DNA of 64,000 nt, taken from assembly GCA_002245855.1 (NCBI GenBank), contig NOUX01000003.1:248001-312000 (forward strand). Direction: 5' to 3'. Position numbers and translations under genes: made by a program. This DNA is from Sphingobacterium cellulitidis. Lineage in GTDB: Bacteria > Bacteroidota > Bacteroidia > Sphingobacteriales > Sphingobacteriaceae. This document shows, in pieces, positions 8,895-18,394 of the stretch (its first letter is position 1; each line of letters opens with the position of its first letter). Below the pieces are notes generated by a model that worked only from the letters and a program-made list of their open reading frames with translations, was not told the origin of the DNA and ran no database searches.

Positions 8895-9506
8895 ATGACG
8901 GAAGAAAATTTTCAGAAATACCTTAAACTAAAAGAAATCGCAACCCCTTTTAAAGCTTTATTATTTGATGTTGATGGGACCTTAGCGGATAACATTTATG
9001 CTCACAAAGCTGCATATGTCCAAGCCGCAAAGGAACATGGTGTAGATCTGGACCCTGACCTGATTGATGAAACCGCAGGCTGGCCAACAGTCGCAGTCGC
9101 GGATGAAATCTCAAATCGCTATAATGTATCATTAGATCGATATGAATTCGCAAAAAGAAAATCTGCAATTTTCATCGCCGAATTTATTCAAAAAACACAG
9201 CCAGTTGAATTTGTAAGACAAGTCCTTTATGATTTTGCAGAATCTAGAAAAATTGGAATTGTTTCAGGTGGGAGTCGATCAACATTAAATATTACACTCG
9301 ATGTAATCCAGGTAATAGGCAAATTTGAAACGTTGGTTTGTGCGGGTGATACACCAGAGGGAAAGCCTTCACCTCAACCTTTTTTATTAGCGGCTGAACA
9401 TTTAAATGTAGATCCCATCGATTGCCTGGTATTTGAAGACGGCGATCCAGGTGTACAAGGTGCTATCTCAGCAGGAATGTCCTGGGTGAGAATTGACCAA
9501 ATCTAA
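8895..9506 (+). CDS. HAD-superfamily phosphatase (phosphoglycolate/beta-phosphoglucomutase-like)
   Basis: HAD hydrolase of the subclass with a helical cap. 203 aa with motif I 'LLFDVDGTLADN' (catalytic Asp pair), motif II 'IGIVSGGSRST', the lysine motif in 'GDTPEGKPSPQPFLLAAEHL' and motif IV 'CLVFEDGDPGVQGAISAGM'. Motif I DVDGT with D in place of the second E is typical of sugar-phosphate or glycolate-phosphate phosphatases. The substrate is not identifiable from sequence. Its stop codon overlaps the convergent downstream gene by 4 nt (9503-9506). Confidence 0.9.
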   Translation: MTEENFQKYLKLKEIATPFKALLFDVDGTLADNIYAHKAAYVQAAKEHGVDLDPDLIDETAGWPTVAVADEISNRYNVSLDRYEFAKRKSAIFIAEFIQKTQPVEFVRQVLYDFAESRKIGIVSGGSRSTLNITLDVIQVIGKFETLVCAGDTPEGKPSPQPFLLAAEHLNVDPIDCLVFEDGDPGVQGAISAGMSWVRIDQI

Positions 9507-10870
9507 AAATTTGTAATTATCCGAATTCCACCATTGGTGTAGTTCATATCCGCACGTTTAAAACTTCCTACTGGCAACTTAACAAATGGTTCCACAGATA
9601 GGTTTATGTTCTTGTTCATTTTCATCTCTTTTCCAATTGAGAAATTCACAAAACCACCAAAGCCTTTACTGCTCACATTCTCATCCTCAGTCTTGATTGC
9701 GCGAGAAACTTGCTTAACCGCTGTTTTCACATCAGCTTCGTTCTCAGGTAACCCATTTCCAAATAATTCGCTATTGGCATTCTCCACAAAGTGGGCATAT
9801 CTATTCTGATTGAATACAGCAGCATAGGTAATTCCCGAGGATGCATAATAACCACTCTTGGACTTTACTCGAACATCCAATGGAATTTCTAATGCTTGAA
9901 CATTCCCAGAAATAGCATTGACATTCGGCAAGATTATAGCATTACTACTCATATAATTTTGCGTCAAGCCGTTCCCAGTAATCTTGTGGATAGCATCCTT
10001 ATTCGCAACTACTGCAGTCTCAGCATTGGCAACCGGATCCTTCATCTCAGAAACATCATACTTATTGTAAGCCAAACCCGTACGAACACTGATATTCTTA
10101 CTAATATTATATGCCAATAAAACTCCGCCCCCAAAGTTAAATCTATCATTTGTCGAATTAGGGGAAACAAATAATCCTAGATCAAACTTCTCTCTTAAAT
10201 TAAAGTTCCTATTTTTCAAAACTGGTTCCACACCTTTCTTTGCCCCATCGCTTTGGTAGGCTAACTCCGTATTCATATTAGTTTGACGAAGAACTGAATA
10301 ATCATCCTCATCCAACATTATCGATGGTTGGTTTATATCAATATTATATGCTGTTAAATGATTTGGTACTTGAACAGAACTTGGATATAAATTTTGATTA
10401 GAATGATTTGATAAAACTTTTAAATCTCCAAAGGAAGAATAACGAACAACGTCTTGCTGCTCATTTCTTTGAATAGAATTTCCAGCTGCAAAAGATTCAA
10501 ATGCAGTAGGATTTGGTTGTGAATTAAGATTGTTATTAGCTTGCTCAGGCAAGTCAGCAGTTCCTTCAGGTTGTGTAACACTGGAATTATCTGAAGAACC
10601 ACTGTTTTCAGACTCCTGATGATTGGCCACAACTTGATTTTCAACCATGCCTTGATTCGCTTCAGGCCAATTTTTTACTGTAACAACTCCTAATAACAAA
10701 ACCGCTGCAGCACATGCTGCCCAATAAAAAGTTTTATTCCTTTTAGTTGGGGCAGTATCATAACGACTCTGAAAATTCTCCCATGCACCTTCCTTATACG
10801 GAAGTTCTTCCATGGTTTTCATCTTTTCGATGATCTGCTCAACAATATCTTTTTTATTCTTTTCTTCCAT
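9503..10870 (-). CDS. Putative anti-sigma-like membrane protein with C-terminal beta-barrel-like region
   Basis: 455 aa, second gene behind an ECF sigma factor (13-bp gap). Residues 1-48 are charged and probably cytoplasmic, with the 'WENFQSRYD' pattern seen before the membrane helix in Bacteroidota anti-sigma-like proteins. One transmembrane helix spans about 49-65 ('WAACAAAVLLLGVVTV'). Then comes a low-complexity N/Q/S-rich stretch (about 70-215). The C-terminal part (about 225-455) has alternating beta-strand character ('FGGGVLLAYNISKNISVRTG', 'SVEPFVKLPVGSF') and ends in Phe, like small outer-membrane barrels. Probable role, by position and layout, is to control the neighbouring sigma factor; this is inference. 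Confidence 0.7.
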   Translation of the reverse strand: MEEKNKKDIVEQIIEKMKTMEELPYKEGAWENFQSRYDTAPTKRNKTFYWAACAAAVLLLGVVTVKNWPEANQGMVENQVVANHQESENSGSSDNSSVTQPEGTADLPEQANNNLNSQPNPTAFESFAAGNSIQRNEQQDVVRYSSFGDLKVLSNHSNQNLYPSSVQVPNHLTAYNIDINQPSIMLDEDDYSVLRQTNMNTELAYQSDGAKKGVEPVLKNRNFNLREKFDLGLFVSPNSTNDRFNFGGGVLLAYNISKNISVRTGLAYNKYDVSEMKDPVANAETAVVANKDAIHKITGNGLTQNYMSSNAIILPNVNAISGNVQALEIPLDVRVKSKSGYYASSGITYAAVFNQNRYAHFVENANSELFGNGLPENEADVKTAVKQVSRAIKTEDENVSSKGFGGFVNFSIGKEMKMNKNINLSVEPFVKLPVGSFKRADMNYTNGGIRIITNF

Positions 10871-10883
10871 TATCTTAGTCGAA

Positions 10884-11492
10884 TCAGGATTTAATATTTT
10901 CTAAATTTATTTGACTCAAATACAATTTGCGAAGCTTCTGCTTTGCTCGTGTAAGATAAGTCCGTGATGTACTCTCAGGGATATCCAACTTCTTCCCTAT
11001 TTCTTCATGCGAATAACCCTCAATCTCATATAAGTTGAAAATTAAACGTTGTATATCTGGCAATTGCTGGATAAGGGACAACATATCTTCATACTCCAAC
11101 CGACTATCATTATTCACAGAATAATGAATCGTATCACTTCCACTCAAGTCATCCAACATATACATCTGCTTACGCACTCTTAAAGCATCAATGGAGGTAT
11201 TTACCGCGATTCTTGCGATCCAGGATTTAAAAGTCTTCTCTAATACATTGGCATCTTCATGAAGTGAAAATGACCCAATCTTATTAAAGGCTTTCACAAA
11301 ACATTCATTCGCAAGCTCTTCCGCCTCCATTTCATGTTTCATATAACGAATGACAATAGCCATCACATATCCATAGAATTTCTTATACAAAAAAGATTTA
11401 CTCTTCTCAGAATTGGACATAGCACATTGCTCCAATGCGGTCCTAAGGTCCATTGCTGTGTTATTACTGAGATATCTTTTTAATATTCCCAC
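10884..11492 (-). CDS. ECF-type RNA polymerase sigma factor
   Basis: Sigma-70 family, extracytoplasmic-function type, about 190-202 aa. Region 2 is seen in 'FLYKKFYGYVMAIVIRYMKH' and 'EAEELANECFVKAFNKIGSF', with 'FKSWIARIAVNTSIDALR'; region 4 is 'LPDIQRLIFNLYEIEGYSHE' followed by 'EIGKKLDIPESTSRTYLTRA'. The first frame ATG is at 11492; an ATG at 11453 ('MDLRTALEQCAM') would fit the family start better. It is followed after 13 bp by the membrane protein likely to be its regulator. Target promoters are not visible. Confidence 0.93.
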   Translation of the reverse strand: MGILKRYLSNNTAMDLRTALEQCAMSNSEKSKSFLYKKFYGYVMAIVIRYMKHEMEAEELANECFVKAFNKIGSFSLHEDANVLEKTFKSWIARIAVNTSIDALRVRKQMYMLDDLSGSDTIHYSVNNDSRLEYEDMLSLIQQLPDIQRLIFNLYEIEGYSHEEIGKKLDIPESTSRTYLTRAKQKLRKLYLSQINLENIKS

Positions 11493-11691
11493 CTAAGTCT
11501 TTTCTTATCTGCTTGTCCTAAAAAACTATAGATGAAACTAAGCTTTATTCATACTAATACCGCTATATATTTTCTATAATGTGATAACGAATAAAAACAA
11601 TTTCATGCTACAGTTGGTATAAAATAATGATTAAGGTCATTAATTCCTTGCCTTTTATTTGGTAAATTTAACAAACACAAAATTAACGATT

Positions 11692-12540
11692 ATGAGAGCC
11701 ATCTTATTTCCTACTGATTTTTCTGAAATTGCCAATAATGCCTTCCTTTATGCATTACATATCGCAAAGTCCATTGATGCGAAAATTTATGTGCTTTACA
11801 CCTATTTAGAACCGGTTTTATCTGCCACCCACGGTGGTCAGCCTGAGCTTCTAGGTGAAGTCTATCAAACAATAGAATTGAACCAGTTTGAAGTCTATAA
11901 AAAGAAAACACAAAATCTTCGCGAAATTGCCGCTAATATAGGACTTCCAGATGTTGAACTAATTTTTATGTTCGAGGAAGGGCCGGTGTCTGCGGTTGTA
12001 AAAAGTATTGTAGAACGTGAAAAAATCCATCTTGTCGTCATGGGAACCCATGGTGAATCAGGATTCCTTTCTAAATTGATCGGAACCAATACAGTCAATG
12101 TCATCAAATCCATCCAAAATCCTGTCCTTGCAGTACCACCGCATGCTAAATATCAGGGTATCAAAAGAACAGTATTTACAACCTTGTTCCGCGAAAAAGA
12201 CAAAGAGGCATTAAAAGAAATGCTGATCATGGCTAAAGCTGTCAATGCAAAAATTGATTGCCTCCATGTATTGCACAATGCTAAGGTCGCTGATGTTCTG
12301 TTGCAAACCGAGGCTTGGCAAAAGGCATTCCCTCATGACAATATTGAGTACATCCTATTGGATGAGGTCGAAAGCATTGAAAATACAATCGCAAATTATA
12401 TTCTTGAAAACAATATTGATATATTAGGTGTCGTTAAAAGAAATCGAAACTTTTTCGACCGACTCTTTGGAAGTAGTGTCAGCAATAATTTAGCACTACA
12501 CTCCAAAGTGCCTATTTTGGTGTTCCATGAAGAAAAATAA
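11692..12540 (+). CDS. Tandem-domain universal stress protein (UspA family)
   Basis: Two Usp domains in one chain (about 282 aa from the ATG at 11692). The first begins 'MRAILFPTDFSEIANNAFLY' and carries the complete ATP-binding signature 'GTHGESGFLSKLIGTN' (G-2x-G-9x-G-T). The second ('RTVFTTLFREKDKEALKEML') has a decayed signature, 'VKRNRNFFDRLFGSSVS', without the leading glycines. One ATP-binding and one structural domain is therefore expected. The frame is open upstream to a TTG at 11659, but the family start matches the ATG. A small gene follows after 2 bp. Confidence 0.93.
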   Translation: MRAILFPTDFSEIANNAFLYALHIAKSIDAKIYVLYTYLEPVLSATHGGQPELLGEVYQTIELNQFEVYKKKTQNLREIAANIGLPDVELIFMFEEGPVSAVVKSIVEREKIHLVVMGTHGESGFLSKLIGTNTVNVIKSIQNPVLAVPPHAKYQGIKRTVFTTLFREKDKEALKEMLIMAKAVNAKIDCLHVLHNAKVADVLLQTEAWQKAFPHDNIEYILLDEVESIENTIANYILENNIDILGVVKRNRNFFDRLFGSSVSNNLALHSKVPILVFHEEK

Positions 12541-12542
12541 TT

Positions 12543-12779
12543 ATGCAGCAGATCATTAAAAAATTAGAAGCATTAAATCGTATCAATGATAAAGCAGAAA
12601 AATTCACCGAAATTACCGATGAAAATTTCATCGAACACGGTGTGCTCTTCTTTATTCCTCTTGAAAAATTTGAAGTTAAAATTCTAATCCCTGCTCCGAA
12701 TCATAAAACAATCTTCCAAAATGGAACCCCAACCTTTAAACAAGTCTTGAATCACAAAGAAGCAATGATGCTTAAATAA
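12543..12779 (+). CDS. Conserved-looking small protein of unknown function
   Basis: 78 aa, starting 2 bp after the Usp stop, so almost surely co-translated with it. Not recognised. It has an amphipathic N-terminal helix ('IIKKLEALNRINDKAEKF'), a beta-rich middle ('GVLFFIPLEKFEVKILIPAP') and a basic tail. No signal peptide or membrane helix. Tight coupling to the Usp gene and protein-like composition support a real gene; its role may be linked to the stress protein. Confidence 0.7.
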   Translation: MQQIIKKLEALNRINDKAEKFTEITDENFIEHGVLFFIPLEKFEVKILIPAPNHKTIFQNGTPTFKQVLNHKEAMMLK

Positions 12780-12789
12780 TTGCAAATTT

Positions 12790-12827
12790 TGAAAAATAAA
12801 AAAAGGGTATCAATTTGATACCCTTTG
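12790..12827 (-). terminator. Rho-independent terminator of tRNA-Thr
   Basis: Hairpin (12802-12811 with 12817-12826) starting 3 nt after the tRNA 3' end and followed on the minus strand by a long T-run (A-run at 12788-12804 on the plus strand). Confidence 0.85.
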
Positions 12828-12828
12828 C

Positions 12829-12904
<76 letters not shown>

Positions 12905-12923
12905 GTTTCCGTGGAAAACGTTG

Positions 12924-12955
12924 CAAAGATGAATTTTTCAATCCATTTTTACAAA
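12924..12955 (-). promoter_or_regulatory. Promoter of tRNA-Thr: TTTG-N20-CATCTTTG
   Basis: On the minus strand TTTG (12952-12955), exactly 20 nt, then CATCTTTG (12924-12931; 7 of 8 to TAnnTTTG), 19 nt before the tRNA 5' end. The arrangement equals the rpmE promoter at 57900-57931. Confidence 0.65.
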
Positions 12956-13148
12956 CTTTTTCAATATTTAAATCACGTAAAAACACTAACTAAATGACCT
13001 ACAAGCCATTATTTTTATATTTTAAATCTGAATAATGTCATTTTGGCGGTTAAAAATAAAATATCATGCCATATTTTCAGGTATTCGTTAAAAAACACTG
13101 TAGGCATTCCTTTTGTTATTCCAATAATACAAAAAGCTAAACTATAAT

Positions 13149-15752
13149 ATGAACTTTAACAACTTTACAATTAAAGCCCAAGAGGCTATACAAAAAGCAT
13201 CAGAAATTGCATCAGGTCATCAGCAACAAGCGATTGAACCTGCGCATATCATGAAGGCTTTATTAACCGTAGATGAGAATGTTATCTCTCACTTACTGAA
13301 AAAATTAAACGTCAATATTAGTTATCTATCTCAAGAGGTCGATAAATTAATTGAGTCCTACCCTAAAGTAAGTGGTAGCAATGTGTACTTAAGTAACTCT
13401 GCAACTGCAGTTCTTCAAAAAGCACAAAGCTTCCTGAAGGAATTCAATGATGAATTCGTTTCAATTGAACATATCCTATTAGGCCTTTTATTGGCTGGCG
13501 ATAAAGTTTCCAACCTACTGAAAGATCAAGGAGTTACTGAGAAAGATTTAAAAACTGCCATCAAGGAGTTAAGAGGAAATTCTAGAGTTACCGATCAAAA
13601 TGCAGAAGCGACTTACAATGCTTTGAATAAATACGCTCGAAATCTAAATGAATTTGCAGAGTCTGGCAAACTGGACCCTGTAATTGGTCGAGATGAAGAA
13701 ATCCGTCGCGTAATGCAGATTTTATCACGTAGAACTAAAAACAACCCCATCTTAGTGGGTGAACCAGGCGTTGGTAAAACTGCAATAGCTGAAGGAATTG
13801 CTTATCGTATTATCAAAGGCGATGCTCCAGAAAACTTAAAATCAAAGACTGTATTCTCATTGGATATGGGAGCTTTGGTTGCCGGTGCAAAATATAAAGG
13901 TGAATTTGAAGAACGTCTGAAAGCAGTAGTAAAAGAGGTTTCTGATAGCGATGGAGAAATTATCCTCTTTATTGATGAGATTCATACCCTGGTTGGTGCT
14001 GGTGGTGGTGAAGGCGCAATGGACGCTGCAAATATCTTAAAACCTGCTTTGGCTCGTGGTGAACTGAGAACCATCGGTGCAACAACCCTGAATGAATATC
14101 AAAAATATTTTGAAAAAGATAAAGCACTAGAGCGTAGATTCCAAAAAGTAATGGTCGAAGAACCAGATACGCAAGATGCTATTTCTATCCTTCGTGGTAT
14201 TAAAGAACGTTATGAAACTCACCATAAGGTAAGAATCTTGGATGAGGCAATTATTTCTGCAGTTGAATTATCGCAACGCTATATCACAGACCGTTTCCTA
14301 CCAGATAAAGCTATCGACTTGGTCGACGAGGCAGCTTCTAAACTAAGACTTGAAATGGACTCTGTTCCTGTGGTAGTTGATGAGCTGGAACGTAGGATTA
14401 TGCAATTGGAGATTGAAAGAGAGGCAATTAAAAGAGAGAAAGATGAAAAGAAAATCTCAGAACTCTCCGAAACTATTGCCAACCTTTCCAATGAAAGAGA
14501 TTCACTTAGAGCAAAATGGCAATCAGAAAAAACTTTGGTTGATCAGGTAAACTTAGAAGCTCAGAACATTGAAAACTATAAACTGGAAGCAGAACAAGCT
14601 GAACGTGCCGGTGACTATGGAAAAGTTGCTGAATTAAGATACGGAAAGATCAAAGAAGCTCAGGATAAAGTTGATGCCCTGAAAAAAGAACTTTCTGAAA
14701 AACAAGATAGCAGCAGAATGCTGAAAGAAGAAGTTACTTCAGAAGATATCGCCGATGTGGTATCCAAATGGACTGGAATTCCTGTGAGTAAGATGGTTCA
14801 ATCTGAAAGGGAAAAATTATTGAACCTGGAGGAGGAATTACACAAACGGGTTGCGGGACAAGATGAAGCCATTGAAGCAATTGCTGATGCTATTCGTCGT
14901 TCCAGAGCTGGATTAAGCGATGCCAAACGCCCTATTGGTTCTTTTATTTTCTTAGGAACAACAGGAGTTGGTAAAACTGAACTTGCAAAAGCCTTAGCGG
15001 AATACTTGTTTGATGATGAACAAGCGATGATTCGAATCGATATGTCCGAATATCAGGAAAGGCATGCAGTCTCTAGATTAATTGGAGCGCCTCCAGGATA
15101 CGTTGGATATGATGAAGGTGGTCAGTTAACAGAAGCTGTTCGTCGTAGACCTTATTCAGTGGTCCTATTGGATGAAATTGAAAAAGCTCACCCGGATGTA
15201 TTCAATATTTTATTACAAGTGTTGGATGATGGCCATTTAACAGATAATAAAGGTCGGGTTGTAAACTTTAAAAATACAATCATCATTATGACTTCAAACA
15301 CTGGTTCGCATATTATTCAGGAGAATTTCTCGAAATTGGATGATAACAACCGTGAGGAAGTTGTGGCAAAAACTAAGGATGAAGTGCTGGATCTATTACA
15401 AAAATCTATCCGTCCTGAATTCCTAAACCGTATTGATGAGGTAATCATGTTTACTCCATTATCAAGATCAGAGATTGGAGATATTGTTAGAATGCAATTC
15501 AACAGAGTTGAAAAACAACTAGCAGAACAAAATATTTTCCTTACTGCAACTGATGAAGCTTTAGATTGGCTTGCACAACTTGGTTATGACCCAGTATACG
15601 GCGCTAGACCACTGAAAAGAGTAATCCAAAAAAGAATCCTCAATGAATTATCCAAAGAGATTCTTTCCGGAAAAATCTCCCGAGATTCAGTCATTGAACT
15701 CGACGCTTTCGACGGAAAATTCGTTTTCCTCAATAAATCGGAACAATCATAA
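13149..15752 (+). CDS. clpB: ATP-dependent disaggregase ClpB
   Basis: Hexameric AAA+ chaperone that pulls apart protein aggregates together with DnaK. 867 aa, full length. N-terminal double Clp-N repeat (about 1-145). NBD1 has Walker A 'GEPGVGKT' (204-211) and Walker B '[15 protein letters not shown]'. A long coiled-coil middle domain (about 400-525) follows, which distinguishes ClpB from ClpA and ClpC. NBD2 has Walker A 'GTTGVGKT' (603-610) and '[20 protein letters not shown]'. Monocistronic, closed by a strong bidirectional terminator. No CIRCE-like element was recognised upstream. Confidence 0.98.
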   Translation: MNFNNFTIKAQEAIQKASEIASGHQQQAIEPAHIMKALLTVDENVISHLLKKLNVNISYLSQEVDKLIESYPKVSGSNVYLSNSATAVLQKAQSFLKEFNDEFVSIEHILLGLLLAGDKVSNLLKDQGVTEKDLKTAIKELRGNSRVTDQNAEATYNALNKYARNLNEFAESGKLDPVIGRDEEIRRVMQILSRRTKNNPILVGEPGVGKTAIAEGIAYRIIKGDAPENLKSKTVFSLDMGALVAGAKYKGEFEERLKAVVKEVSDSDGEIILFIDEIHTLVGAGGGEGAMDAANILKPALARGELRTIGATTLNEYQKYFEKDKALERRFQKVMVEEPDTQDAISILRGIKERYETHHKVRILDEAIISAVELSQRYITDRFLPDKAIDLVDEAASKLRLEMDSVPVVVDELERRIMQLEIEREAIKREKDEKKISELSETIANLSNERDSLRAKWQSEKTLVDQVNLEAQNIENYKLEAEQAERAGDYGKVAELRYGKIKEAQDKVDALKKELSEKQDSSRMLKEEVTSEDIADVVSKWTGIPVSKMVQSEREKLLNLEEELHKRVAGQDEAIEAIADAIRRSRAGLSDAKRPIGSFIFLGTTGVGKTELAKALAEYLFDDEQAMIRIDMSEYQERHAVSRLIGAPPGYVGYDEGGQLTEAVRRRPYSVVLLDEIEKAHPDVFNILLQVLDDGHLTDNKGRVVNFKNTIIIMTSNTGSHIIQENFSKLDDNNREEVVAKTKDEVLDLLQKSIRPEFLNRIDEVIMFTPLSRSEIGDIVRMQFNRVEKQLAEQNIFLTATDEALDWLAQLGYDPVYGARPLKRVIQKRILNELSKEILSGKISRDSVIELDAFDGKFVFLNKSEQS

Positions 15753-15788
15753 AAAAACCGCCTGAGTATTGCTCAGGCGGTTTTTTTT
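15753..15788. terminator. Bidirectional terminator between clpB and lysA
   Basis: Perfect 9-bp GC-rich stem (15758-15766 with 15772-15780), 5-nt loop, with an A-run before and a T-run after, so it can stop transcription from both convergent genes. Confidence 0.95.
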
Positions 15789-15800
15789 ATACTTATATTT

Positions 15801-16964
15801 TTATAGATCCTCCGAGAAAACAAATCTTATTTCATCTCTCAGATTATATTTGGACGCCATTACCTCGCCATAAGCACCTGCGGTGCGGATAGCGATTAAA
15901 TCACCTCTTTCAGAAACCGGAAGTGGTACTTCTTTGCCGAAGCAATCCGAACTCTCGCAAATTGGACCTACGACATCGTAATTTAACTCTTCGGTAATAG
16001 GTTCAGCCCCTAATTTCTCAATTTTGTGAAAAGCTTGATACAAGGCAGGACGCATCAATTCGGTCATTCCGGCATCTAAGATTAAAAAGTTCTTCTTTAC
16101 CCCACTTTTGGTGTAAAGCACTTTGCTAACTAAGGTACCTGACTGGGCAACCAAAGCGCGACCTAGTTCAAAATGAACCTCCTGTTGCGCATTACGCTCC
16201 AAAAATTTATCAAAAACTTCAAAATAAGCTTCAAAATCAGCATACGGATGCGTATCTGGCTCATGGTAGTCTACACCTAAACCACCACCAACATTTAAAA
16301 CCTTGATTGTCGTTCCGCGCTCCTCAAACCAATTCTTCCATTCATTCACTTTCACACAAAGGCTTTTGAATACGTTGATATCAGTAATTTGAGAACCTAC
16401 ATGGAAATGTAAGCCTAATAACTCTAAATTCCCACACTCCCGAAGAACAGATGCCGCCTTCTCAAGCTCAGAATTTGGAACCCCAAATTTATTCTCATCC
16501 AAACCAGTGGTAATATAATGGTGAGTATGAGCATCTACATTAGGATTGATACGCAATGAAACCTGAGCTTTCACTTGTTTTTTAGCCGCTAGTTCATTGA
16601 TAACCAATAATTCCTGAATCGACTCTACATTGAAAGCAAAGATTTTATGGTCTAATGCAAGGTTAATTTCTTTATCAGATTTACCTACTCCTGCGAATGT
16701 GATTTGTTGGGCAGGAAAACCAGAATCAATGGACTTTTGAACCTCATTCCCACTCACACAATCCGCACCAAATCCTTTGGACTGAATCAAGCCCAATACT
16801 TTATCATTAAAATTTGCTTTTAAGGCATAATGAACATGAAAACCTCTTTTATCAGCTGCTGCTTTCGCACGATCCAAAGTCTCATTCAACAAGTCCAGGT
16901 CGTAGTAATAAAAAGGTGTTTCAAATTCTTTTAATCGGTTTAGATCAATTTGATGTATGTTCAT
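15801..16964 (-). CDS. lysA: Diaminopimelate decarboxylase
   Basis: PLP enzyme that decarboxylates meso-DAP to L-lysine, the last step of the pathway. 387 aa, a compact version. The fold type III PLP lysine lies in 'VHYALKANFNDKVLGLI'; 'LGLHFHVGSQI' and 'VLNVGGGLGVDYHEPD' bind the cofactor, and 'GPICESSDCFGKEV' supplies the active-site cysteine from the partner subunit. It starts 3 bp after lysC, so the two are one operon linking the first and last steps of lysine synthesis. Confidence 0.96.
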   Translation of the reverse strand: MNIHQIDLNRLKEFETPFYYYDLDLLNETLDRAKAAADKRGFHVHYALKANFNDKVLGLIQSKGFGADCVSGNEVQKSIDSGFPAQQITFAGVGKSDKEINLALDHKIFAFNVESIQELLVINELAAKKQVKAQVSLRINPNVDAHTHHYITTGLDENKFGVPNSELEKAASVLRECGNLELLGLHFHVGSQITDINVFKSLCVKVNEWKNWFEERGTTIKVLNVGGGLGVDYHEPDTHPYADFEAYFEVFDKFLERNAQQEVHFELGRALVAQSGTLVSKVLYTKSGVKKNFLILDAGMTELMRPALYQAFHKIEKLGAEPITEELNYDVVGPICESSDCFGKEVPLPVSERGDLIAIRTAGAYGEVMASKYNLRDEIRFVFSEDL

Positions 16965-16967
16965 TCT

Positions 16968-18281
16968 TTAAAATATTCTATTATGTAATGATCTTAATGC
17001 TTCAACTTTATGGGCAGAATCCAATAAAATGGAAACATTATAATCTGATCCCCCGTAGGATACCATACGTAAAGGCAAATGTTTTACAGCATCCAATACT
17101 CGAGCTGCATAACCATGCGTATTCGCACCAAAATCCCCTACCACACAAATAATTGTTTGATTTCTATCAACACTTACATTTCCAAAGTCCTCAACTTCAC
17201 GGATGATATCATCTAGATTTTTGGTATCATCAATCGTCAATGAAACTGCAACCTCAGAAGTTGTAATCATATCGATTGGAGTTTTATAGCGTTCGAAAAT
17301 TTCGAAAATCTTCCTTAAGAAACCATAAGCCAATAACATTCTTGAAGAATGTATATGGATAGCTGTGATATCATCTTTCGCTGCGACCGCTCTGATTGCT
17401 CCTTTTTTACCACCATTTTTTGAAATCAAGGTTCCAAATGCTTTGGGATCCATGGTGTTCAACAAACGAACCGGAACATTATATCGTTGCGCCGGAAAAA
17501 CACTCTGCGGATGTAAGATTTTCGCACCGAAATAGGCCAACTCCGCTGCTTCATCAAAACTTAATTCAGCAATCGGCGAAGTATTTTTAACAATCCTTGG
17601 ATCATTATTGTGCATGCCATCGATATCTGTCCAGATTTGGATTTCATCAGCTTGAATAGCTGCACCAATTAATGATGCTGTATAATCTGACCCTCCACGA
17701 CGTAAATTATCAATTTCGCCAAATGAATTTCTACAGATAAACCCTTGAGTAATAAATAAGGTGTTTTCTGGATGTTGGTTTAATATAGCTTCTAACTTTT
17801 CTTTGATAAAAGGTACTACAGGCTCATTATCCTCATCTATTTTCATAAAATCCAATGCTGGAAGCAATACAGATGGAATGCCTTTTTCCCCAAGATACAG
17901 ATGCCATAAGGTCGTAGACATTAATTCACCTTGTGCCAAAATGATTTTTTCTTCTGTCGGAGTAAATAAATCATTGGACAATGATGCTATAATATTAAAA
18001 TGGTAATCAATCAATTCCTTACCCTGCTTAAATCCATTCTCAGTGCTGAAGAGGTCCTTGATTAAAGCTTCGTACTTATTCTTATGATCCTTGATCAATT
18101 CCTTGGCTTCATCCTTCTTACCATTCAAGTAAGCTTTAGAGATTTCAACCAATGCATTTGTTGTTCCAGCCACTGCTGAAAGGACAACGATCTGACGCTC
18201 TGCGGGATTAACGATATCCAATAAACTCTGGATACGCTCAGCACTTCCTACGGATGTTCCACCGAATTTTAGAATTTTCAT
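16968..18281 (-). CDS. lysC: Aspartate kinase (monofunctional)
   Basis: Phosphorylates L-aspartate, entry to the lysine/DAP, threonine and methionine branches. 437 aa. The amino-acid kinase domain starts 'MKILKFGGTSVGSAERIQSL' and contains 'FITQGFICRNSFGEIDNLRR' and 'GGSDYTASLIGAAIQA'. The C-terminal tandem ACT region (about 300-437; 'ITTSEVAVSLTIDDTKNL', 'ICVVGDFGANTHGYAARVL') is the expected allosteric site. It is not fused to homoserine dehydrogenase or LysA. Being upstream of lysA suggests the lysine-specific isozyme. No lysine riboswitch is visible in the roughly 50-bp leader. Confidence 0.95.
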   Translation of the reverse strand: MKILKFGGTSVGSAERIQSLLDIVNPAERQIVVLSAVAGTTNALVEISKAYLNGKKDEAKELIKDHKNKYEALIKDLFSTENGFKQGKELIDYHFNIIASLSNDLFTPTEEKIILAQGELMSTTLWHLYLGEKGIPSVLLPALDFMKIDEDNEPVVPFIKEKLEAILNQHPENTLFITQGFICRNSFGEIDNLRRGGSDYTASLIGAAIQADEIQIWTDIDGMHNNDPRIVKNTSPIAELSFDEAAELAYFGAKILHPQSVFPAQRYNVPVRLLNTMDPKAFGTLISKNGGKKGAIRAVAAKDDITAIHIHSSRMLLAYGFLRKIFEIFERYKTPIDMITTSEVAVSLTIDDTKNLDDIIREVEDFGNVSVDRNQTIICVVGDFGANTHGYAARVLDAVKHLPLRMVSYGGSDYNVSILLDSAHKVEALRSLHNRIF

Positions 18282-18332
18282 GTTTCTTTTAACTATTTGT
18301 TTTTACGAGGGGGTGAATATAAGTCTTTTAAC

Positions 18333-18374
18333 AAAAAAAAGCGGCACAAATGCAAATAAAAGCTTTTGTGCCGC
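18333..18374 (-). terminator. Rho-independent terminator after serA
   Basis: Perfect 10-bp stem (18341-18350 with 18365-18374), 14-nt loop, followed on the minus strand by eight T. It separates the serC-serA operon from lysC-lysA. Confidence 0.9.
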
Positions 18375-18394
18375 ATATATTTTATGCGGAAGAA

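Noticed and set aside
18282..18332. Lysine riboswitch before lysC
   Set aside because: Only about 50 nt lie between the serA terminator and the lysC ATG, far too short for the aptamer, and no matching motif is seen.
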